Below are positions 6,301 through 9,533 of a DNA stretch of 9,533 nucleotides, piece by piece. Where the stretch lies: positions 1 through 9,533 of the forward strand of contig CAKZZJ010000099.1 of the NCBI GenBank assembly GCA_937885165.1. Reading direction: 5' to 3'. The stretch comes from an uncultured Caryophanales bacterium (GTDB lineage: Bacteria > Bacillota_I > Bacilli_A > Acholeplasmatales > Anaeroplasmataceae). The translations under genes were made by a program, and so were the position numbers. Positions within the stretch are counted from its first letter, which is position 1. Each line of letters opens with the position of its first letter. The notes under the pieces are model-generated. The model did no database searches. It saw only the letters and a program-made list of their open reading frames with translations, and was not told the origin of the DNA.

Positions 6301-8700
6301 GATTCTTTGCATAAATAATGTAAAATCTTCTGAGTTTGCAAATTCCGCTATTTGTTTGCCAAGATTACCTAAAGCATTTGTAAAACCCTTATCTATATTT
6401 TCTAAGAGTCTTTCAAATGCTTCTTCTAGTGGTACAAGGTCTTGTCTGATCTTATCAAAATTAAATGCTGCAATTACTTCACTGATTGTCTTATTAAGAT
6501 GTGGGATTCCTTCTTCAATCATCCATTCGATATATTTAAGGACAACATTTCTCATAACATCCTCAAATACACCACCTAAGAAATCAGCCAATTTTATAAA
6601 ACCAAACGTTAATGTTTCCAATGAATGAAGCAATGGCTTAAAATCAATCCCTTCACTCCACTCAATCATGTATTCCGTCACGTTTCTTACATGATTTATA
6701 AGTACATCAACTATTGTAGCCAAGTTCATTAGAATGTTGTAACCTGCATTAGCATCATTCCATGCTTCTCTGAAATTCTTAGCAAGATTACCAATTACAC
6801 GTTCTAAATCACCTATTATCATAAAGAACTGATAAAATATATCCTCAACGGTTTCACTTTCCCATACTTTCATGAAGTCACGCCATACATCCCTAAGAAG
6901 TAACTTCATCTGTTCGGTCATATATTTCCATCCGTCAAGGACATATTGTTTAGCACTTTCCCATGCTTTTTTAATTGGTTCAAACAAATCTTTAAACAAT
7001 TGTTTTAATTTGTTTGCAAAATCTTGAATCCAATCAGGAATTTCAACATCTTCCCAGGCATCTTCCCAACCGTCATAAGGTTTTGATGATGAACTTCCGC
7101 TACTGTCATTAAGAATATTAAGTTCATCAATACCCATTGTGAGGTTTTTAGCGGACTTTGAAGCACTATCAAGTGATTCAGCATAGTTAGATACATTCTT
7201 TTTTGCCTTTGTAAAGGAAGTTGAACCGCCTAAAGCTGCAATCAACATCCCTATATAAGAAAGGAGTGTAGCAATCTTATCTACTATCGCATCAATGATA
7301 GGTGCAACATAATTAAGAAGTGGTGCAAATACGCTAACTATTGAACGTCCTAAATATTGGAAGTCTGCAACCATATTAGAAATATCCGTATTAAATGCAG
7401 TTCCCATTGCATTTGAATACATAGCTAGAGATTGTATTGCATTTCCTACTTCTGTTATAACTGCTGTAATGGCTTTTCTGACTAACATAAAGGTAAATGT
7501 CCTCATTGTTTTCTTCCAGAACTGAGACATTTTAGCCATGCCCTTTTGGAAGTCCTTTACAAATCCATCTACCAATTCTCTCATATTATGAAATTTTTCA
7601 ATATATTCACTTGCAGCCCAATTTAAAGGTGTTACAAGTGTCTTAAATAGTGATATTCCTTTATCACCTAATGCCCCAAATTTCTTTGACACATCATCAA
7701 GCGCATGACTTAATGCTACTAGATTAGAAAGCACATCTCCTGATCCTACATTCTTTTTACTGGCTTCTTCTGCTTTCTTTCCTGCCCCTTCTGCGGCTTT
7801 TCCGTATTCTTTTGCAGCGTTTTCTGCCTCTTTGAACTGCTCAGGTACATTACCTGTTGCATTAGATGACATTCCTTTATCGGTTATCATCTTAATGCTA
7901 TCGCCAAGTTCTTCTGTTGCTTTTCTCGCACTTTGAGCCGCAACTTCCATTTTCCTATATACATCAGGTGGATTATTCGCTACCCATTCGCCTGTTGTAT
8001 CTATTGGGTCATAATATTTATCAGGAAGTCCAGGTCTTTTATCCTCAATAGCTCTCATACCACCTAATGCTTTATAGATGTACTCAACAAACTCTTCCAT
8101 CTGTTCAAGCATTGTTGATAAATCAGGCGGTGTAAACTCACCAAAACTAGTAAATGCAGGTAACATCTTTTCAAAGTTACCTGATATTGCCAAAGATGAA
8201 GATTGTACACTATTTAATGCAGGTAGCATTGTATCGAAATGATTAGAGATAGCAAGTGCTGTTTCCTCTGCTTGGGTGAGTGCAGGTAACATCTTCTGTG
8301 TTTGTTCTACTACACTGTTAAAGCTACCTGTTTCAAAGTTCTTGCCTAAGTCTCTTTTGAATAATTCTTCATTGACACTATCTATTTTTTGTTGTCCTAT
8401 TTCAGAAAGTATCTTTTTATAAGACTCAGCACTTTTATTAGCTTCACTCATTGCTGATGAGGCTTTTTTTGCTCCTTGTGCAGCCTGTTCAAATCCTTGA
8501 CCATTAAAAGAATTGGCAGCGTCAGCAAACGCATTAGCTGACTTTGCCAATGTATTAAGAATGGTAGTTAGCTTTGTACCATTAGATAGTCCTAGTTGTT
8601 CATTTAACCTTTTTAAAGCCGTTGTGAGGTTTGTTATGGATGATTCCGCTTCATTTGAAGAGGCTGCTATTTCAATTTGAAGTTCATCTAAATTTCCCAT
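3304..8700 (-). CDS. Tail tape measure protein
   Basis: A 1798-residue protein, the longest gene here, starting at 8700 after a GAGGTGA ribosome binding site (8712-8706). It spans the tail lumen, fixes tail length and is probably ejected with the DNA. Residues 1-100 are helical (ELQIEIAASSNEAESSI). A 21-residue repeat covers 137-189 and a charged Ala/Glu/Lys helix 287-320. Hydrophobic stretches lie at 399-420, 456-491, 927-947 and 1010-1045. A 22-residue repeat occurs at 1093-1136, a YG...GLN-x-G repeat at 1284 and 1341, and a tryptophan-rich 44-residue array at 1441-1638. The C-terminus (about 1699-1746) carries the family's ending: FASGGFPSAGSLFLAGE, then FVGNIGGRTGVVSNDEI. I see no lysozyme or peptidase motif. 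Size, position after the G/GT pair and this ending make the call secure. Confidence 0.95.
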   Translation of the reverse strand: MGNLDELQIEIAASSNEAESSITNLTTALKRLNEQLGLSNGTKLTTILNTLAKSANAFADAANSFNGQGFEQAAQGAKKASSAMSEANKSAESYKKILSEIGQQKIDSVNEELFKRDLGKNFETGSFNSVVEQTQKMLPALTQAEETALAISNHFDTMLPALNSVQSSSLAISGNFEKMLPAFTSFGEFTPPDLSTMLEQMEEFVEYIYKALGGMRAIEDKRPGLPDKYYDPIDTTGEWVANNPPDVYRKMEVAAQSARKATEELGDSIKMITDKGMSSNATGNVPEQFKEAENAAKEYGKAAEGAGKKAEEASKKNVGSGDVLSNLVALSHALDDVSKKFGALGDKGISLFKTLVTPLNWAASEYIEKFHNMRELVDGFVKDFQKGMAKMSQFWKKTMRTFTFMLVRKAITAVITEVGNAIQSLAMYSNAMGTAFNTDISNMVADFQYLGRSIVSVFAPLLNYVAPIIDAIVDKIATLLSYIGMLIAALGGSTSFTKAKKNVSNYAESLDSASKSAKNLTMGIDELNILNDSSGSSSSKPYDGWEDAWEDVEIPDWIQDFANKLKQLFKDLFEPIKKAWESAKQYVLDGWKYMTEQMKLLLRDVWRDFMKVWESETVEDIFYQFFMIIGDLERVIGNLAKNFREAWNDANAGYNILMNLATIVDVLINHVRNVTEYMIEWSEGIDFKPLLHSLETLTFGFIKLADFLGGVFEDVMRNVVLKYIEWMIEEGIPHLNKTISEVIAAFNFDKIRQDLVPLEEAFERLLENIDKGFTNALGNLGKQIAEFANSEDFTLFMQRIADVMDKISDKDVEKILTGIGTGILRIADGLVQFVNSDTFMAFIDKLDEWLENATADDIADIMERLAFAIGTFKFAEFASGGLAGFLQFAVMLKSLQNLRTIASGLTAVGGGATVAGGGFATFASAALPIVAIIAGIIIVVYSLVESFGGLDNLITRLKESFDKITTNIKKFADAIGLTEAIDNFKNSIKNLGDKLGNLKDSWENAFDVLEPFITLIGIVLVAAFKIVIDTITTVINIFSIFVDIFGYGGTVIRNVVHETIDNIKGLFEGIGTLIKDLMNGDWQALVEDASALGGKIVEKTKEGINNRIDEIKTTGGSIIDTIKSGFEGRKDEITAFTASGISSALNSVPGEVEETTNTVSRTISGNFASSYANASVETGELFKDTTLGIVNQGLGAVNEADYDTAGNIFATSEYAAYQSNIDGLDFTSLGLSWNTKSSEALKNSGSLFSTANEETSEEGANTFSQTYMDFITNQSLMGEGLNTYGQESGSQLVLGLNTGLADNMDTTTASIDEWLNIVDTALTTNSVMPFSGTVNTKTMEYGKSLVTGLNLGITTNASTSITAIGTWFSYINSAITNKLTQVKTTFNTMLTNIFSGAGWDYDSPITTLFTNVTMSITNNLTILGDNLLNNLLPMFMETYILPFFSIDRWQPLFDVLLNEVLMTNFTQFTEWFNTSMTTWWNEYLLIWFQPAKWNSEIFIPLQKNREQRYKLFIDWWVESLKSWWEEKTMPYFKPTFWDEKVYIPLQKNREKHYKEFIDWWDKSLKDWWDNKTMPYFKDSFWDDEIYTPIKDNLHKHFESFIKWWDETLEDWWNNHTKPYFEEELWRRLFTTVFDVSEDVFEKIKNAIQERIKDAAQSVANACESMTSSLNDVLKLIDEVQEAIEGFGDLGGAVTFNYSGEFASGGFPSAGSLFLAGETGAGAEFVGNIGGRTGVVSNDEITGIADAVYSTGNQESVLLAQLISLTQALLDKDPVVIGDKEIAEMANNGQSQLGMSIIS
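3787..4380 (-). repeat. 44-residue (132-bp) tryptophan-rich tandem repeat in the tape measure
   Basis: Four full units start at residues 1441, 1485, 1529 and 1573 (bases 4380, 4248, 4116 and 3984), followed by a half unit from 1617 (base 3852). The period is exactly 132 bases with no indels. Each full unit has an x-P-x-F or I-W-F opening, Trp at unit position 9, aromatic pairs (WW, or WF in the first unit) near 31-32 and WW near 39-40. Typical pieces are MPYFKPTFW, IPLQKNRE, FIDWW and LKDWW. Because 44 is four times 11 and Trp 9 and Trp 31 are 22 apart, the unit itself looks like a duplicated 22-residue block. Tape measure proteins are known to carry 11-residue-based repeats with fixed Trp/Phe positions. 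Confidence 0.9.
8112..8292 (-). repeat. 21-residue (63-bp) repeat near the tape measure N-terminus
   Basis: Units begin with MLPAL or MLPAF at residues 137, 158 and 179 (bases 8292, 8229 and 8166), exactly 63 bases apart. The first two share the middle motif LAIS followed by an Asn and FD or FE; the third is partial and diverges after about ten residues, so the left limit is approximate. The shared DNA string TGCAGGTA (plus strand) appears at 8155, 8218 and 8281. Confidence 0.8.
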
Positions 8701-8714
8701 ATAATCACCTCACT

Positions 8715-8745
8715 AAAAAGAAGCAAGGCTATGACACCTTACTTC
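8715..8745 (-). terminator. Intrinsic-terminator-like hairpin containing the gpGT stop codon
   Basis: On the minus strand GAAGTAAGG (8745-8737) pairs with CCTTGCTTC (8728-8720) through nine base pairs, including one U-G wobble, around an eight-base loop (TGTCATAG). It is followed at once by TTTTT (8719-8715). The TAA stop of the frameshift product (8741-8739) lies inside the upstream arm. The tape measure ribosome binding site follows directly. Either it terminates a fraction of transcripts before the tape measure, or it marks a processing site. Confidence 0.75.
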
Positions 8746-9197
8746 CCATGTTTAAGTTCAAAGTTTGATTGTTTTGTTCTTAGCTGTGCCATCAATAACT
8801 CACGCTTTTTCTGAATTTCTTCTTCTGACATGCTGTCAACGTTATTGATATTGGTAAAAAATGGCTTATCAAGAATTTCAAAATAAGATTTAGGCTTTTG
8901 ATTTTTCTTTCTGAAGGCATTGCCTATTGCAAGAGAAACTGCTTCAAAAATGTAACCGCCAAGAATCCAGTTTTTTTCATCTTCTGTCTTACGTCTTAGT
9001 TTATATCCATCTAAAATAACATTAAGTTTTCTGGGAGTAAGCTGCCAAAAATCATCATAGCCAAGTCCCATTGCTAATACTTGTGGTGCTAACTCAGCTT
9101 CATATTTACGCCTTAATGATGGATAAGTTACTTCTTCTTTGTTTCTTGATCCTCCATCTCTGGATTTTCCTCTGCTGTCTTTTTGTTGAGAGCCTGA
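8739..9197 (-). CDS. Tail assembly chaperone, T domain in the -1 frame (gpGT-like fusion with the gene starting at 9463)
   Basis: This frame lies -1 relative to the gpG-like gene and has no ATG, GTG or TTG start between its last upstream stop (TGA at 9206-9204) and the ATG at 9071. That ATG lacks a ribosome binding site. The coding continues upstream of it through YPSLRRKYEAELAPQVLAMG, so translation very probably enters by -1 slippage at 9203-9197. The product would be 241 residues: 89 from gpG, a polar Ser/Gly/Lys/Arg linker (90-109), then the T domain with GYDDFWQLTPRKLNVILDGY, an NWILGGYIFEAV helix and a KPFF segment. In lambda and many siphoviruses such a fusion recruits tail tube subunits to the tape measure. 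The T domain matches the style of Firmicute phage second chaperones. The gene ends inside a terminator-like hairpin, 38 bases before the tape measure start. Confidence 0.8.
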   Translation of the reverse strand, partial: SGSQQKDSRGKSRDGGSRNKEEVTYPSLRRKYEAELAPQVLAMGLGYDDFWQLTPRKLNVILDGYKLRRKTEDEKNWILGGYIFEAVSLAIGNAFRKKNQKPKSYFEILDKPFFTNINNVDSMSEEEIQKKRELLMAQLRTKQSNFELKHGK

Positions 9198-9463
9198 AAA
9201 AAATCAGAATCGTTCATTTCCTCTCCCATGACTTTATATATATCATTGAAGTCACCACCTGCCTTTACATGAGCCTCAATCTCTTCACCTGCCTTATCCT
9301 TGTCTCCGTTAAGGCAAAGTGCTACGTATGCCCTTACCATGCTCATAGGCTTTTTTGTCATCTCAGAAAGTGATACTCCATTCTCTTCAATTTCACATAC
9401 CACATTAAAAGTAAATGGCTTTGCTGCGTATTTTCTTCCGTTTACCGTAATAAATCTATTCAT
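9128..9463 (-). CDS. Tail assembly chaperone, gpG-like
   Basis: A 111-residue protein starting MNRFITVNGRKYAAKPFTFN. The frame is open a further 15 codons upstream to an ATG at 9508, but 9463 is chosen because it follows a purine-rich ribosome binding site (AAGGGAAAGGG, 9482-9472) and because the family begins with a short beta strand carrying a VNGxxY motif. The body is mixed: a small beta start, a central helical stretch (AYVALCLNGDKDKAGEEI) and a very acidic and lysine-rich tail ending in ETKKK. It sits directly upstream of the T frame and then the tape measure, the standard chaperone position. In this family the free G form greatly outnumbers GT and both coat the tape measure before tube assembly. 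Function is by gene order and family style; there is no catalytic motif. Confidence 0.82.
   Translation of the reverse strand: MNRFITVNGRKYAAKPFTFNVVCEIEENGVSLSEMTKKPMSMVRAYVALCLNGDKDKAGEEIEAHVKAGGDFNDIYKVMGEEMNDSDFFQALNKKTAEENPEMEDQETKKK
9197..9203 (-). other. Programmed -1 frameshift site, U UUU UUU
   Basis: The minus strand reads GAT TTT TTT CAG in the gpG frame, giving a perfect X XXY YYZ heptamer of seven T (9203-9197). Slipping back one base keeps all P- and A-site pairings and joins Phe89 of gpG to Ser (TCA, 9197-9195) of the T frame. The T frame opens only just upstream (TGA at 9206-9204), so the overlap with gpG begins at the slippery run. I found no convincing stem or pseudoknot downstream; a purine-rich GGGAGAGG lies about 16 bases upstream and might help. 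Confidence 0.8.
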
Positions 9464-9471
9464 ATTATTTT

Positions 9472-9482
9472 CCCTTTCCCTT
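9472..9482 (-). promoter_or_regulatory. Ribosome binding site that sets the gpG start
   Basis: AAGGGAAAGGG on the minus strand lies eight bases before the ATG at 9463. No comparable purine run precedes the upstream in-frame ATG at 9508, so this site decides the start. Confidence 0.65.
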
Positions 9483-9533
9483 AAAACAAAAAGGGCTATC
9501 TCTAACAATATAAATAATAATCCATTTATGGAA

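Noticed and set aside
9069..9071. ATG at 9071 as the start of a separate 110-residue protein.
   Set aside because: There is no ribosome binding site, and coding-like sequence continues upstream in the same frame to the slippery heptamer. It was kept as the alternative to frameshifting.
9179..9185. C AAA AAG as a second slippery site in the G/T overlap.
   Set aside because: The first base breaks the X XXY YYZ pattern, so P-site re-pairing is poor. The seven-T run upstream is perfect.
9472..9493. CCCTT...AAGGG inverted repeat upstream of gpG as a terminator.
   Set aside because: Only five or six pairs form, and they overlap the ribosome binding site with no T tract after them. AGCCCTTTTTG could be the right arm of a terminator whose left arm lies beyond the window edge, but that cannot be seen.
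9464..9508. N-terminal extension of the gpG-like protein to the ATG at 9508.
   Set aside because: The extension (MLEIALFVLREREN) is encoded by the leader and the ribosome binding site itself and does not resemble the family N-terminus.
9500..9533. AT-rich leader with TATATT as a -10 promoter box.
   Set aside because: There is no matching -35 element, and such hexamers are common by chance in AT-rich DNA.

Overview
This 9.5 kb window is the tail-morphogenesis module of a long-tailed, non-contractile (siphovirus-type) phage or prophage of a low-G+C Gram-positive host. The AT-rich base composition, strong GGAGG-type ribosome binding sites, gene order and protein styles point to Firmicutes, most likely Clostridia (Lachnospiraceae-like) or Erysipelotrichia; the genus cannot be fixed from the sequence. 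Every gene is on the minus strand, so transcription runs from the right edge to the left edge. The plus strand holds no credible gene.

In transcription order the window holds: (1) a tail assembly chaperone, gpG-like, starting at 9463 and stopping at 9128; (2) its -1 frameshift extension, gpGT-like, reached through a seven-T slippery run at 9203-9197 and stopping at 8739; (3) a terminator-like hairpin that contains that stop codon; (4) a 1798-residue tape measure protein, 8700-3304; (5) a second terminator-like hairpin just after the tape measure stop; (6) a 126-residue tail protein, 3244-2864, in the position usually held by a distal tail protein; (7) a 750-residue baseplate hub / tail-tip protein, 2831-579, with an internally duplicated beta-rich module; (8) the N-terminal 193 residues of a repeat-rich tail fibre, which starts at 579 in a TAATG overlap with the hub stop and runs off the left edge.

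The genes form one assembly line. The G/GT chaperones coat the tape measure protein; the tape measure sets tail length (about 270 nm if the usual 0.15 nm per residue holds); the 126-residue protein and the hub close the tail tip; and the fibre reaches the host surface. No sheath gene or contractile-baseplate protein (gpJ, gpW or LysM types) is present, which supports the siphovirus reading.

The main points beyond routine annotation are the unannotated -1 frameshift, the two terminator hairpins that bracket only the tape measure gene (the first placed so that frameshifted ribosomes could open it), an exact-period 44-residue tryptophan-rich repeat array in the tape measure, the duplicated module in the hub, and the 18/25-residue repeat lattice of the fibre. 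This is a recognisable type of phage module with unusual details, and I see no defence, mobile-element or wholly new system in it.
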